NCBI RefSeq assembly: GCF_017921975.2
Contig: NZ_JAGEMO020000001.1
Coordinates: 620,001 to 684,000, forward strand
DNA: 64,000 nucleotides
Source of the DNA: Hymenobacter terricola
Lineage (GTDB): Bacteria; Bacteroidota; Bacteroidia; Cytophagales; Hymenobacteraceae
Reading direction: 5' to 3'
Below, one piece after another: positions 1 through 8,673 of this stretch. The stretch's first letter is position 1. Each line of letters begins with the position of its first letter. Under the pieces are notes generated by a model. The model was not told the DNA's origin. It made no database searches and worked only from the letters and a program-made list of their open reading frames with translations. The translations under genes were made by a program, and so were the position numbers.

Positions 1-2265
1 GGCAACGGCACCACCAACGGCAGCGCCAACGCCATCCCCGTGCAGGTCGGCACCGACACGGACTGGCAGAGCGCCGCCGCCGGCGTGTACCACAGCCTGG
101 CCCTGAAAAGCAACGGCACCCTCTGGGCCTGGGGCTTCAACGGCGACAGCCAGCTGGGCGACGGCACCACCACCACCCGCACCGTGCCCACGCAGATTGG
201 CGCGGGCACCGTTTGGCAGAGCGTGGCCGCCAGCCCCTTTGCCCTGCACGGCGTGGCCATTGCCGCCAACGGCACGCTCTGGGCCTGGGGCCGCAACGTG
301 AACAACCAGCTGGGCGACGGCACCGCCGCCGTGCGCCGCAGCCCCACCCAGATTGGCACGGCCACCACCTGGCAGCAGGCCAGCGCGGGCCCCAACTACA
401 CCGTGGCCCTGCAAACCGACGGCACTCTCTGGGGCTGGGGCAACAACGACTACGGCCAGCTGGGCGACGGCAGCACCACCAACCAGGCCACGCCCACCCA
501 GATGGGCACCGCCACCACCTGGCAGGAAATAGCGACCGGCAGCAGCCAGACCGTGGCCCGCCGCACCGGCAGCTCCATCCTGGCCTGGGGCCTGAACTCG
601 AACGGGCAGGTGGGCAGCCCGGCCGCGCCCACCCCCTTGCTGCTGGCCCCCGCCCAGGTGGGCAGCGCCACCGACTGGACCAGCGTGGCCGCCGGCCTCG
701 ATTTCAGCCTGGGCACCAGGGCCGCCGCCGAGCGCTGGGGCTGGGGCACCAACATCACCGGTGAGCTGGGCACGGGCAGTGCCCTGAAAGCCGTGCTGGC
801 CCCGGTGCACGCCGGCACCGATGCCTGGCAGCAGCTCAGCGCCGGCTACCGCCACGGCCTGGGCATCCGGCCCGATGGCAGCCTCTGGGCCTGGGGCCAC
901 AACGGCAACGGCCAGCTCGGCCAGGGCACGCAGTACAACAACCCGCCGGTGCCCACGCCCGTGCAGGTGGGCGGCGCTGCCTCGACCTGGCTGAGCGCGG
1001 CGGCCGGCTCCGACTTTTCGGTGGCCGTGCGGGCCGACGGCACCCTTTGGGCCTGGGGCCTGAACAACGTGGGGCAGCTCGGCGACGGCAGCACCACCCT
1101 GCGCAACGCCCCCGTGCAGGTAGGCAGCGCCACCACCTGGCAGCGCGTGAGCGCCGGCAACAGCTTCGCGGTGGCCCTGCAAACCGATGGCAGCCTCTGG
1201 GCCTGGGGCACCAATGGCAGCGGCCAGCTCGGCCAGGGCAATACCACGGCCCAGCTCACGCCCCAGCAAGTGAGCATTGGTACCAGCTGGCAAAGCGTGG
1301 TGGCCGGCGGAGCCTTTGTGCTGGCCCTGAAACCCGACGGCACCCTCTGGGCCTGGGGCGACAACGGCAGCGGCCAGCTCGGCGACGGCAGCACCACCCC
1401 GCGCCTCAGCCCCACCGCCATTGGCACTGCCACCTGGCAGCAGCTGGCCGCCGGGGCCAACTACAGCCTGGCCCTGCGCCCCGATGGCAGCCTCTGGACC
1501 GCCGGGGCCAACGGCGTGGGCCAGCTGGGCGACGGCACCACCACCACCAACCGCAGCGCCTTCGCCCGCGTGGGCACGGCTACCTGGCAGCGCATAGCCA
1601 CGGGCTCGCTGGCCACCCACACCCTGGCCGTGCAAACCGACGGCACCCTCTGGGGCTGGGGCAACAACGGCGCAGGCCAGACCGGGCTGCCCTTTACGGC
1701 CCCCGCGCCGGTGGTGGTCTTCCAGCAGCCCCTGCCCGTGGAGCTGACCGCCTTCACGGCCACGGCCGAGGGCCCGGCCACCGTGCGCCTGGCCTGGGCC
1801 ACGGCCTCGGAAAAGAACAGCCAGGCGTTCGAAGTCGAGCGCAGCCTCGACGGCACGGTCTTCGCGCCCCTGGGCACGGTGGCCGCCGCCGGCAGCAGCA
1901 GCAGCGCCCGCCGCTACGGCTTGGTGGATGCTAATCTGCCCGGCGCAGTTCTGCTTTACTACCGCCTCAAGCAGGTGGACCTGGACGGCAGCTTCAGCTA
2001 CTCGCCGGTGCGGGCCGTGGCCCTGGGCCCGGCGTCGGCCGGGGCCGGGCTGGCCTTGTTCCCCAACCCGGCTCACGACGCAGCCACGCTCACCGGGGCC
2101 GCGCCCGGCACGGAGGTGCGCGTGTCTGACGCGCTGGGCCGCCCGGTGACGTCGGCCCCGGCCGATGCCGCCGGCACGGCTGCGCTGGCCCTGCCGGCCG
2201 GGCTGCCGGCGGGCGTGTACGTGGTGCGCGCCGGGGCCCGCGCCCTGCGCCTGGTGGTGGAGTAG
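1..2265 (+). CDS. RCC1-repeat T9SS-sorted surface protein, 5' end outside window
   Basis: The frame is open from base 1, so the true start lies upstream; the GTG at 40 is only an internal codon. The protein is a run of about eleven RCC1-like blades of roughly 50 residues, each with a WQ-x-(V/A)-AAG segment, a (V/L)AL-x-(T/S)DGTLWAWG strand and a GQLGDGTT turn. This implies one or more seven-bladed propellers. After the repeats comes a linker beginning LPVELTAF, a beta-sandwich of the type that commonly precedes T9SS tails, then a type A sorting domain (FPNPAHDAATL, DALGRPV, GVYVVRAG). It is inferred to be secreted through T9SS and cell-surface or extracellular; ligand unknown. Coding bias is strongly GC3-rich. 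The family is confident, the length is not known. Confidence 0.85.
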   Translation, partial: GNGTTNGSANAIPVQVGTDTDWQSAAAGVYHSLALKSNGTLWAWGFNGDSQLGDGTTTTRTVPTQIGAGTVWQSVAASPFALHGVAIAANGTLWAWGRNVNNQLGDGTAAVRRSPTQIGTATTWQQASAGPNYTVALQTDGTLWGWGNNDYGQLGDGSTTNQATPTQMGTATTWQEIATGSSQTVARRTGSSILAWGLNSNGQVGSPAAPTPLLLAPAQVGSATDWTSVAAGLDFSLGTRAAAERWGWGTNITGELGTGSALKAVLAPVHAGTDAWQQLSAGYRHGLGIRPDGSLWAWGHNGNGQLGQGTQYNNPPVPTPVQVGGAASTWLSAAAGSDFSVAVRADGTLWAWGLNNVGQLGDGSTTLRNAPVQVGSATTWQRVSAGNSFAVALQTDGSLWAWGTNGSGQLGQGNTTAQLTPQQVSIGTSWQSVVAGGAFVLALKPDGTLWAWGDNGSGQLGDGSTTPRLSPTAIGTATWQQLAAGANYSLALRPDGSLWTAGANGVGQLGDGTTTTNRSAFARVGTATWQRIATGSLATHTLAVQTDGTLWGWGNNGAGQTGLPFTAPAPVVVFQQPLPVELTAFTATAEGPATVRLAWATASEKNSQAFEVERSLDGTVFAPLGTVAAAGSSSSARRYGLVDANLPGAVLLYYRLKQVDLDGSFSYSPVRAVALGPASAGAGLALFPNPAHDAATLTGAAPGTEVRVSDALGRPVTSAPADAAGTAALALPAGLPAGVYVVRAGARALRLVVE

Positions 2266-2282
2266 CGCCCCGCTGCCCTAAC

Positions 2283-2317
2283 AAGAAGGCCCCGGCGCTC
2301 AGCGTCGGGGCCTTCTT
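2283..2317. terminator. Bidirectional intrinsic terminator
   Basis: A GC-rich hairpin with arms of about 15 bp (aagaaggccccggcgct paired with agcgtcggggccttctt, one G-T wobble) lies between the convergent RCC1 and HAD genes. A- and T-rich flanks sit on both sides, so it can serve both strands. Confidence 0.8.
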
Positions 2318-2342
2318 CGTTTCTGGTCATGCCGGAGCAGCA

Positions 2343-3038
2343 TCAGCTGCGCTCCTTCTGCGGCCGGGGCACCTGGGGCTGAGCAGCCAGCAGCGCCGGT
2401 AGTTGGGCGGGCGTGAGTTCGGTGAAATCCTTGATGACGGTGAGCGGGGCCTGGAAATCGGCCGCCTTCAGGGTGGTGGCCACGGCCACACAGCGCATGC
2501 CGGCGCGGTAGGCGGCCTGCTCGCCCAGCAGGCCATCTTCGAACACGATGCAGTCGGCCGGGGCCACGCCCAGCTTTTTGGCCGTCACCAGCCAGGTGTC
2601 GGGGTGGGGCTTGCCGTGCTTCACGTCGGCCTCGCCCACAATCACGTCGAAGTAGGGGCGCAGGCCCAGGTGGTCGACGATGTAGTGGATAGCTGTTTCG
2701 CCCGAGCCCGTGCCCAGCCCAATGGGGTGCCCCGCTGCCCGCGCCGCCTTCAGGAAAGCCGTGAGGCCGGCCACCTCGCGGCGCTTGTTCCAGAACAGCA
2801 CGCGGTAGAGAAACTCGCGCTGGGCCACGTAAGCCTCGCGCTGCTTCAGCGGCACGGGGTGGCGGAAAACGTGGGTGAGAATCTCGGCGGCGGGCATGCC
2901 GTTGAAGCGCTTGAGCAGCCGCAGGGCGTTGGTGGTCAGGCCCAGGTCGCGGAACAGGAGCTGGAAGGAGCGGGCGTGGGCGCCGGTGTTGTCGACGAGT
3001 ACGCCGTCCATGTCGAAGATAAGGGCGGGGAGGGGCAT
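2343..3038 (-). CDS. HAD-superfamily hydrolase, beta-phosphoglucomutase-like
   Basis: A 231-residue HAD phosphatase/phosphomutase. Motif I is FDMDGVLVDN with nucleophile Asp9 and acid/base Asp11. Motif II is GLGTGSGE with Thr110/Ser112. Motif III Lys143 lies in GKPHPD and motif IV in FEDGLLGEQAA (Glu167, Asp168). Residues about 15-85 form the alpha-helical cap of subclass I, as in beta-phosphoglucomutase, phosphoglycolate phosphatase and small sugar-phosphate phosphatases; the substrate cannot be read from sequence. The ATG at 3038 is chosen because the upstream extension to 3119 runs through an inverted repeat and adds low-complexity residues. It is convergent with the upstream RCC1 gene. 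Confidence 0.85.
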   Translation of the reverse strand: MPLPALIFDMDGVLVDNTGAHARSFQLLFRDLGLTTNALRLLKRFNGMPAAEILTHVFRHPVPLKQREAYVAQREFLYRVLFWNKRREVAGLTAFLKAARAAGHPIGLGTGSGETAIHYIVDHLGLRPYFDVIVGEADVKHGKPHPDTWLVTAKKLGVAPADCIVFEDGLLGEQAAYRAGMRCVAVATTLKAADFQAPLTVIKDFTELTPAQLPALLAAQPQVPRPQKERS

Positions 3039-3066
3039 AGGGGAAGTTGGGGAGAAGGAAGAAGCA

Positions 3067-3163
3067 CGTCGTGCCGAGCGCAGCCGCGGCATCTCGCGTG
3101 TGGTAGTAATCAATGCCATTACAACGAAGCACGCAAGATGCCGCGGCTGCGCTCGGCACGACG
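3067..3163. repeat. Long intergenic inverted repeat, REP-like family copy 1
   Basis: Perfect 28-bp arms (3067-3094 and 3136-3163) enclose a loop of about 41 nt. The arm reads CGTCGTGCCGAGCGCAGCCG then CGGCATCT. The same consensus recurs at 27861-27959, 44946-45048 and 50659-50771, with a short relative at 26089-26129. It lies between the divergent HAD and pafA genes. Confidence 0.85.
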
Positions 3164-3200
3164 TTCTGGTTATGGCGCATTCCTCATGCCCGGGCGGGGG

Positions 3201-3208
3201 TATCTTTG
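3201..3208 (+). promoter_or_regulatory. Bacteroidota -7 element TATCTTTG for pafA
   Basis: An exact match to the TAnnTTTG primary-sigma -7 consensus, 28 nt upstream of the inferred TTG start at 3236. Confidence 0.6.
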
Positions 3209-3235
3209 TGGTCGTCTAGCCTTACCTGCTTTTCC

Positions 3236-4951
3236 TTGAAAAAGATATTATCTCTCGTGTTGCTGGCCCTGGCTGCCGTGCCCGCCCTCGGCCAGAAAGC
3301 CGGCGAACCCGTGCCCCGCCCCAAGCTGGTGGTGGGCATCGTGGTCGACCAGATGCGCTACGATTACCTCTACCGCTACTGGTCAAAGTTCGGTAACGAC
3401 GGCTTCAAGCGGCTGCTGGGCCAGGGCTTTAGCTTCGAGAATACCCACTACAACTACGTGCCCACCTACACCGGGCCGGGCCACGCCTGCATCTACACCG
3501 GGGCCACGCCCTCGGCCAACGGCATCATCGGCAACAACTGGTGGGTGCGCGAGGAAGGCAAGGGCACCTACGTGACCGAGGACAAAACCGTGCAGCCCGT
3601 GGGCGGCACCTCGCTGGTGGCCGGCCAGCAGAGCCCCCGCCACCTGCTGAGCACCACCATCGGCGACGAGCTGCGGCTGGCCACCAACTTTCAGAGCAAG
3701 GTCATCGGCCTCAGCATGAAAGACCGGGGCAGTATCCTGCCGGCCGGCAACGGCGCCAACGCCGCCTACTGGTACGACGGCACCAACGGGGCCTTCATCA
3801 CCAGCACCTTCTATATGAAGCAGCTGCCGGACTGGGTGAGCAAGTTCAACGCCCGCGGCCTGCCCGCGCAGTACCTCAGCAAGCCCTGGGAAACCCTGCT
3901 GCCCCTGGCCGACTACACCGAAAGCAGCCCCGACAACGTGCCCTGGGAAAACGGCTTCCCCGGCGAAGTCACGCCCACCTTTCCCCACAACCTGCCGGTG
4001 CTGAGCGCCGCGCCCGTGGCCGCCGTGAAATCCCTGGAAAAAGCCGCCGGCGAAACCCAGCCCAAAACCACGCCCCAGAACCTCGACCTCATCCGCAGCA
4101 CGCCCTTTGGCAACAGCCTCACGGCCGATTTCGCCATCGAAACCCTGCACGCCGAGCAGATGGGCCAGCGCCCCGGCATCACCGACCTGCTGGCCGTGAG
4201 CTTCTCCTGCACCGACTACGTGGGCCACCAGTTCGGGGCCAACGCCGTGGAAACCGAGGATACCTACCTGCGCCTCGACCGCGACATTGCCCGCCTGCTG
4301 GCCGAGCTCGACAAAACCGTGGGCCCGGGCCAGGCCCTGGTCTTCCTCACCGCCGACCACGGCGCGGCCCACGCCGTGGGCTTTTTGCAGGAGCACCACC
4401 TGCCCGGCGGCGGCGTGGGCATCGGCATCATGCGCGACTCGGTGCAGCGCGTGCTGACGCACCGCCACGGCCCCGGCGCCTGGGTGCTCGATTTCGAGAA
4501 CCTGCAAGTCTACCTCAACCGCCCCCTGCTGGCCCAGAAGCACCTGGACCTGGCCGCCACCCAGGCCGAAGTAGCCGCCATCCTGCGCACGCTGCCCGGC
4601 GTGGCCCAGGCCCGCACCGCCACCGACCTGCAGGCCAGCCACTGGACCGAAGGCCCCGGCATGTTCCAGGAAAACGGCTTCTTCGCCCCCCGCTCCGGCG
4701 ACGTGCTGACCGTGCTGCTGCCCGGCTGGCTCGAAGCCTACTCGTACCCCGTCATCAAGGGCACCACCCACGGCGTGAGCTGGCAGTACGACACCCACGT
4801 CCCGCTACTTTTCTGGGGCTGGCACGTAAAGCACGGCGAATCGGTAGTCCCCGCCCGGGTGGTCGACATCGCGGCTACGCTGGCGCGCTTCCTCCACATC
4901 CAGGAGCCCAGCGGTTGCTCGGGGGTGCCGCTAGGTGAGGTGCTGCGTTGA
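3236..4951 (+). CDS. pafA: Alkaline phosphatase PafA family, secreted
   Basis: A 571-residue periplasmic phosphomonoesterase of the alkaline phosphatase superfamily; it releases inorganic phosphate from organic phosphates with two zinc ions. Starting at the TTG at 3236 gives a clean signal peptide (MKKILSLVLLALAAVPALGQ). It also puts the key residues at the positions I recall for the characterised Elizabethkingia PafA: nucleophile Thr79 in PTYTGPGH, then Asn100, Lys162 and Arg164. Metal ligands include Asp38 (VVDQMRYDY) and the LTADHGAAH motif. The longer frame from 3113 reads through the inverted repeat and is rejected. A -7 element lies just upstream. In Bacteroidota, PafA is a phosphate-insensitive scavenging phosphatase. 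Confidence 0.9.
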   Translation: MKKILSLVLLALAAVPALGQKAGEPVPRPKLVVGIVVDQMRYDYLYRYWSKFGNDGFKRLLGQGFSFENTHYNYVPTYTGPGHACIYTGATPSANGIIGNNWWVREEGKGTYVTEDKTVQPVGGTSLVAGQQSPRHLLSTTIGDELRLATNFQSKVIGLSMKDRGSILPAGNGANAAYWYDGTNGAFITSTFYMKQLPDWVSKFNARGLPAQYLSKPWETLLPLADYTESSPDNVPWENGFPGEVTPTFPHNLPVLSAAPVAAVKSLEKAAGETQPKTTPQNLDLIRSTPFGNSLTADFAIETLHAEQMGQRPGITDLLAVSFSCTDYVGHQFGANAVETEDTYLRLDRDIARLLAELDKTVGPGQALVFLTADHGAAHAVGFLQEHHLPGGGVGIGIMRDSVQRVLTHRHGPGAWVLDFENLQVYLNRPLLAQKHLDLAATQAEVAAILRTLPGVAQARTATDLQASHWTEGPGMFQENGFFAPRSGDVLTVLLPGWLEAYSYPVIKGTTHGVSWQYDTHVPLLFWGWHVKHGESVVPARVVDIAATLARFLHIQEPSGCSGVPLGEVLR

Positions 4952-4998
4952 TTTGCTGATTTTTTGATGTGCGGATGTGCTGCCTAAACAAAGTCCGC

Positions 4999-5352
4999 TT
5001 AGGCCTTGTGAGCGGAAGAAATGATTTTCGAAAGAATCTTTCGGATGCTCAGCAGCCGGGGCAGCAACTCGCCGGGGTTTTCGTAGGAAGGGGCGTGGTG
5101 GCACAGCAAAAGCCAGTAGTCGGTTTCTTCGGCTTCCTTGGCCGCAATTTTACATTTGTGCACAAAGTCGGCCCGGCTTTCCGCGCTTTGGGCTTCCCGC
5201 ACATTGGCGCCAATGGAGGTGCCGCTTTTCATCAGCTGATTGGCCATCACGTAGCGGCGTTGAATTTCGAGGCGCTCCGTGTAATCAATAATCAGCAGCG
5301 AGAATTCAAAAGTCAGCCGGACAATCAGGTTATCGGTTTCAGGAATCGCCAC
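4999..5352 (-). CDS. Four-helix bundle protein (23S rRNA intervening-sequence protein family)
   Basis: 117 residues. It matches the small four-helix-bundle family often named after the ORF within 23S rRNA intervening sequences: an N-terminal LIVRLTFEFSLLIIDYTERL helix, the central QLMKSGTSIGANVREAQSA signature, the CKIAAKEAEETDYWL helix and a C-terminal LLSIRKILSKII helix. It is not within an rRNA gene here, which is usual for the many free-standing copies in Bacteroidota. The molecular role is unknown; pentamer-forming structures are known for the family. Composition is less GC-rich than the neighbours. It is convergent with pafA. Confidence 0.85.
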   Translation of the reverse strand: MAIPETDNLIVRLTFEFSLLIIDYTERLEIQRRYVMANQLMKSGTSIGANVREAQSAESRADFVHKCKIAAKEAEETDYWLLLCHHAPSYENPGELLPRLLSIRKILSKIISSAHKA

Positions 5353-5417
5353 GCAAGAAGTTTAAAGAATAGTCATTTCAAACAAACATACCGTAATTCA
5401 TCAACCTTAATCAACCG

Positions 5418-5499
5418 CCTGCCCTGAAAGGTACTTCCACCCCAGCACATCAACAACACATGCCTGCACTGAAAGGCGCCTCCAACTCAGCACATCAGC
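5418..5499. repeat. Imperfect 37-38-bp tandem direct repeat
   Basis: Two copies (5418-5454 and 5462-5499) share GCCTGC-x-CTGAAAGG and CAGCACATCA with about seven differences. They are followed by further CACATCA words up to the ppa start, so the 5' leader region of ppa is built from this repeat. Confidence 0.6.
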
Positions 5500-5526
5500 A
5501 CACCAAAAAAATCAACACATCAATCA

Positions 5527-6078
5527 ATGACCCATTTTAATCCCTGGCACGACGTGTCGCGCGGCGAGGATACCCCGACCGTGGTGCAATCCATCATCGA
5601 AATTCCCAAAGGCAGCAAGGGCAAATACGAGCTCGACAAAGACAGCGGCCTGCTGAAGCTGGACCGCGTGCTGTTCTCGGCCGTGCACTACCCGGCCGCT
5701 TACGGCTTCATCCCCCAAACGTATTGCGACGACAAGGACCCGCTGGACATCCTGGTGCTCTGCTCGGTCGACATCGTGCCCATGTGCCTCGTGGAGGCCA
5801 AAGTCATCGGCGTGATGCAGATGGTGGACCAGGACGAGGAGGACGATAAAATCATCGCCGTGGCCGCCCACGACATTTCGGTGAACCACTACAACGACAT
5901 CAGCGACCTGCCGCCCCACACGCTGCTCGAAATGCGCCGCTTCTTCGAGGACTACAAGGCCCTGGAGCACAACAAGCACGTCACCGTGGAGCGCTTCATG
6001 GGCAAGGAGGACGCCTACCGCATCATCAACGACAGCATCAAGCTCTACGAAGACACCTTCGGCGACCGCAAGGCCTAG
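5527..6078 (+). CDS. ppa: Inorganic pyrophosphatase, family I
   Basis: A 183-residue soluble Mg-dependent pyrophosphatase that hydrolyses PPi to two Pi and so pulls biosynthetic reactions forward. The family I signature is visible: an [15 protein letters not shown]-terminal strand, the [17 protein letters not shown] strand and the metal-binding [11 protein letters not shown] loop holding three aspartates. The length is typical of bacterial enzymes. The ATG at 5527 has no clear ribosome-binding site and follows the CACATCA repeats. A strong terminator follows at 6114-6149, so it is probably transcribed alone. Confidence 0.95.
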   Translation: MTHFNPWHDVSRGEDTPTVVQSIIEIPKGSKGKYELDKDSGLLKLDRVLFSAVHYPAAYGFIPQTYCDDKDPLDILVLCSVDIVPMCLVEAKVIGVMQMVDQDEEDDKIIAVAAHDISVNHYNDISDLPPHTLLEMRRFFEDYKALEHNKHVTVERFMGKEDAYRIINDSIKLYEDTFGDRKA

Positions 6079-6113
6079 GTCGGCGGTTCTTTTCCCGCGG
6101 TAGTTGCCATTCA

Positions 6114-6149
6114 GGCGAAGCTGGCCCCCGGGCCGGGCTTCGCCTTTTT
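6114..6149 (+). terminator. Intrinsic terminator of ppa
   Basis: An 8-bp outer stem (GGCGAAGC/GCTTCGCC) with an inner GGCCC/GGGCC extension is followed by TTTTT at 6145-6149. Its position rules out the upstream TTG (6148) as a believable start for the next gene. Confidence 0.85.
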
Positions 6150-6169
6150 GCTGCGGCCCCGGCCGGCTT

Positions 6170-6177
6170 TACCTTCG
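6170..6177 (+). promoter_or_regulatory. Likely -7 element TACCTTCG
   Basis: One mismatch from TAnnTTTG. It lies 3 nt before the GTG at 6181, the short-leader arrangement seen at several genes in this window. Confidence 0.4.
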
Positions 6178-6180
6178 TTC

Positions 6181-7059
6181 GTGGTTTCGTCGTCGCCTTC
6201 TGTTGGAGATTCCGCCGGCCGTGGTCTTTTCCGGCGCGGCCTCGATGCCGTGCTGTTCAGCAGCGTGTGGCTGGCCGCGGCCGCGGCCGCCCAGACGGCC
6301 GCTACGTTCAAGCTGTGGCCGGTGGCCCCGGCCGGCAGCTACCGGGTGGTTTTGCTGGTGTTCGCCGCCACGCTGCTGGTCTACAACCTCGACGCGGCCC
6401 TGCCCTTTAAGCACCGGCAGCCGGCCGGGGCCTCGGGCCGCAAGGCCTGGCAGCAGCAGCACCGCCGCCTGCTGGTAGGGCTGGCCGGGGTCGCGGCGTT
6501 GGTGGCCGGCTACCTGTTTCTGGCCGATGGCTGGTGGCGCTACCTGCCCAGCCTGCTGCCCCTGGCGGCGCTGGCGCTGCTGTATTCGTGGCCGCTGGCG
6601 CGCTGGGGCGGGCAGCGTCGGGCCCTGCGCGAAGTGCCCCTGCTGAAAGGGTTTCTGATTGCGGGCGTGTGGTCGGCCATCACCGTGGGGCTGCCCACGC
6701 TGGCGCAGCACCGCCCGCTGGCCGAGGCGGGCGGCCTGCTGGCCCAGCGCTTCTGCCTGGTGCTGAGCCTGGCCGTCGTGTTCGATATCCGCGACCTGAG
6801 CCGCGACCGGGCGGCGGGCACCCGCACCTTTCCCGTGGTGCTGGGCCTGGCCGGGGCCAAAGCCGTGGCGCTGGCCTTCCTGGCCGGGGCCATGGCCCTG
6901 GGCTTCGAGCGGGAAGCCCCGCCGCTGGTCCTGCTGCTGACCGGCTTATCAGCGGCTTCGGTCATCCTGCTGGCCGATGAGCGCCGGAGCGACTACTTCT
7001 TCGCCCTGCTGGCCGATGGTGTGCTGCTGGTGCCGGCTGTGCTCTATTTGGTGGGGTAA
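6181..7059 (+). CDS. UbiA-like prenyltransferase family membrane protein
   Basis: About 292 residues, almost entirely hydrophobic, with roughly eight to nine membrane segments. The second UbiA-type aspartate motif is clear: DIRDLSRDRAAGTRTFP followed by VVLG, matching the D-x3-D-x3-GTRTxP pattern of polyprenyltransferases. The first, N-terminal motif (N/D-x-x-x-D) is only weakly present as YNLDAALPFKHR, so activity as a classical prenyltransferase is uncertain. The substrate is unknown; many Bacteroidota carry such UbiA-like proteins outside quinone operons. The GTG at 6181 is chosen because the TTG at 6148 lies inside the ppa terminator. Confidence 0.7.
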   Translation: MVSSSPSVGDSAGRGLFRRGLDAVLFSSVWLAAAAAAQTAATFKLWPVAPAGSYRVVLLVFAATLLVYNLDAALPFKHRQPAGASGRKAWQQQHRRLLVGLAGVAALVAGYLFLADGWWRYLPSLLPLAALALLYSWPLARWGGQRRALREVPLLKGFLIAGVWSAITVGLPTLAQHRPLAEAGGLLAQRFCLVLSLAVVFDIRDLSRDRAAGTRTFPVVLGLAGAKAVALAFLAGAMALGFEREAPPLVLLLTGLSAASVILLADERRSDYFFALLADGVLLVPAVLYLVG

Positions 7060-7104
7060 GTAGGAGTAGAACGAGTACTTCTGACGCAAGACGAGCATGC
7101 CTGT

Positions 7105-8637
7105 TTAGGCTTCCAGCTCCGCCAACGCTGGCCCCATGTGGCGCACGATATCGCCGGCCACCAGCCCGGCCTGCCCGGTTTGCGCGGCTCCCAGGTCGCC
7201 GGCCCGGCCGTGGGCGTACACGCCCAGCCGCACCGCCTCGAAGGCCGGCAGTTGGGCGTGGGCGCGCAGGGCCAGCAGCACGCCGGTAAGCACGTCGCCG
7301 CTGCCGCCGGTGGCCATGCCGGCGTTGCCGGTGCTGTTGAAGTGCAGCGCGCCGGTGGGCGTGGCCAGGCAGGTGTAGGCGCCTTTGAGCACCACCAGGC
7401 AGCGGTATTTGGTGGCGAAGTCGCGCAGCAGGTCCAGGCGGTGGTAGTCGTCGCGGGCCGGCTCGGTGAGGCGCTCGAACTCCTTGGGGTGGGGGGTGAG
7501 CACGGTGTTTTCGGGCAGCAGCTTCAGCAGCTCGCGGTGCAGGCCCAGCAGGTTCAGGGCGTCGGCATCGATAACGAGGGGCAAGGGGTTGGGGCGCTTT
7601 TCGGTGGGCTTGGCGGCCGCTTTCAGCAGCTTGCGCAGCACCGCCAAGGTGGCCGTTTCCTGCCCCAGGCCGGGGCCGATGCCCACGGCCTGGTAGGGCG
7701 CCAGCTTGGGCAGCTTGCTGATAAAATTCACCTGCGTATCGGGCAGGCACATGGCTTCGGGCTGGCTGATTTGGAAGATGTCGTAGCCGCAGCCCGGGAT
7801 TCGCGCCGTGAGCAGGCCCACGCCGCTGCGCAGGCAGGCCCCCGCCGAGAGCACGGCCGCGCCCATCTTGCCCCGGCTGCCGGCCAGCAGCAGCGCGTGC
7901 CCAAAGGTGCCCTTGTGGCTGAACCGGGGCCGGGCCGGGAGCGCGCCAGCCACGGCGGCGGCATCGGTGTAGTGCCAGGGCGTGGCGGTGTCGGCAATGA
8001 AGCCCTCGCTCAGGCCAATGTCTTCCACCTGCCATTCGCCCACGAAGCCCGCGTTCTGCGGTAGCAGAAAGGCCAGCTTGGGCCGGCCGAAACTGACCGT
8101 GTGCTGTGCCCGCACCACCGGGCTGTCGGCGGGCTGGGGCGCGTCGGCGAAGAGGCCGCTCGGCAAATCAATGGCGACTACGCGAGCGGGGGCCGCGTTC
8201 AGGTGGGCCACCACGGCCGCCGCCAACCCATCCAGCGGACGCGAAAGCCCGGTGCCAAACAGGGCGTCGATAACCACCCCGCCGGCCGGAAACCCGGGCA
8301 GCTGGCCTTCGCTGATTTCGACCACGGGCACGGCGGCCGGCAGATGCTGGCGGTTGTGCTGCCAGTCGGCCGACTGCTTTTCGGCGGGCAGCAGGGCCAC
8401 GCGCACGGGGTAATTGGCTTGCAGCAGCAGGCGGGCGGCGGCCAGGCCGTCGCCGCCGTTGTTGCCGGGGCCGCACAGTATCAGGATTTCGCCGGTTTCG
8501 GCCGGGCTGAAATGGCTGGCAAACCACCCCGTGAAGGCCGTGGCCGCTCGTTCCATCAATTCGACCGAAATGAGGCCTTGTTCGGCAATGGTGGCCTGGT
8601 CGAGCTGGCGGGTTTGGGCGGCGGAGAAGATTTTCAT
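7105..8637 (-). CDS. nnr: Bifunctional NAD(P)HX epimerase / ADP-dependent NAD(P)HX dehydratase
   Basis: A 510-residue metabolite-repair enzyme. The N-terminal YjeF_N domain (about 1-215) epimerises NAD(P)HX and shows ELMERAA, LCGPGNNGGDGLAAAR and the FGTGLSRPLDG loop. The C-terminal ribokinase-like domain (about 230-505) dehydrates S-NAD(P)HX using ADP or ATP and shows AGSRGKMGAAVLSA, LTPHPKEFERL and the catalytic GSGDVLTGVLLAL motif. The fused order and length match E. coli Nnr. The ATG at 8637 lies 7 nt from a TACCTTTC -7-like element. It is divergent from the RBBP9-like hydrolase with overlapping promoters. Confidence 0.93.
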   Translation of the reverse strand: MKIFSAAQTRQLDQATIAEQGLISVELMERAATAFTGWFASHFSPAETGEILILCGPGNNGGDGLAAARLLLQANYPVRVALLPAEKQSADWQHNRQHLPAAVPVVEISEGQLPGFPAGGVVIDALFGTGLSRPLDGLAAAVVAHLNAAPARVVAIDLPSGLFADAPQPADSPVVRAQHTVSFGRPKLAFLLPQNAGFVGEWQVEDIGLSEGFIADTATPWHYTDAAAVAGALPARPRFSHKGTFGHALLLAGSRGKMGAAVLSAGACLRSGVGLLTARIPGCGYDIFQISQPEAMCLPDTQVNFISKLPKLAPYQAVGIGPGLGQETATLAVLRKLLKAAAKPTEKRPNPLPLVIDADALNLLGLHRELLKLLPENTVLTPHPKEFERLTEPARDDYHRLDLLRDFATKYRCLVVLKGAYTCLATPTGALHFNSTGNAGMATGGSGDVLTGVLLALRAHAQLPAFEAVRLGVYAHGRAGDLGAAQTGQAGLVAGDIVRHMGPALAELEA

Positions 8638-8644
8638 AGAGAAA

Positions 8645-8652
8645 GAAAGGTA
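8645..8652 (-). promoter_or_regulatory. -7-like element TACCTTTC for nnr
   Basis: One mismatch from TAnnTTTG on the minus strand, 7 nt before the nnr ATG. Confidence 0.45.
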
Positions 8653-8662
8653 ACAGGGGAGC

Positions 8663-8670
8663 TACTTTTG
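8663..8670 (+). promoter_or_regulatory. -7 element TACTTTTG for the RBBP9-like gene
   Basis: An exact TAnnTTTG match ending 3 nt before the ATG at 8674. If used, the transcript would be leaderless or nearly so. It sits back to back with the nnr promoter. Confidence 0.55.
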
Positions 8671-8673
8671 AAG

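Noticed and set aside
3383..4798. Long minus-strand ORF antisense to pafA (and similar long antisense frames elsewhere, for example 32251-35733 and 17326-20604)
   Set aside because: These are shadows of strongly GC3-biased genes. They have no signal peptide, domain or promoter, and their Gly/Val/His/Ala-rich composition is typical of reverse-strand frames.
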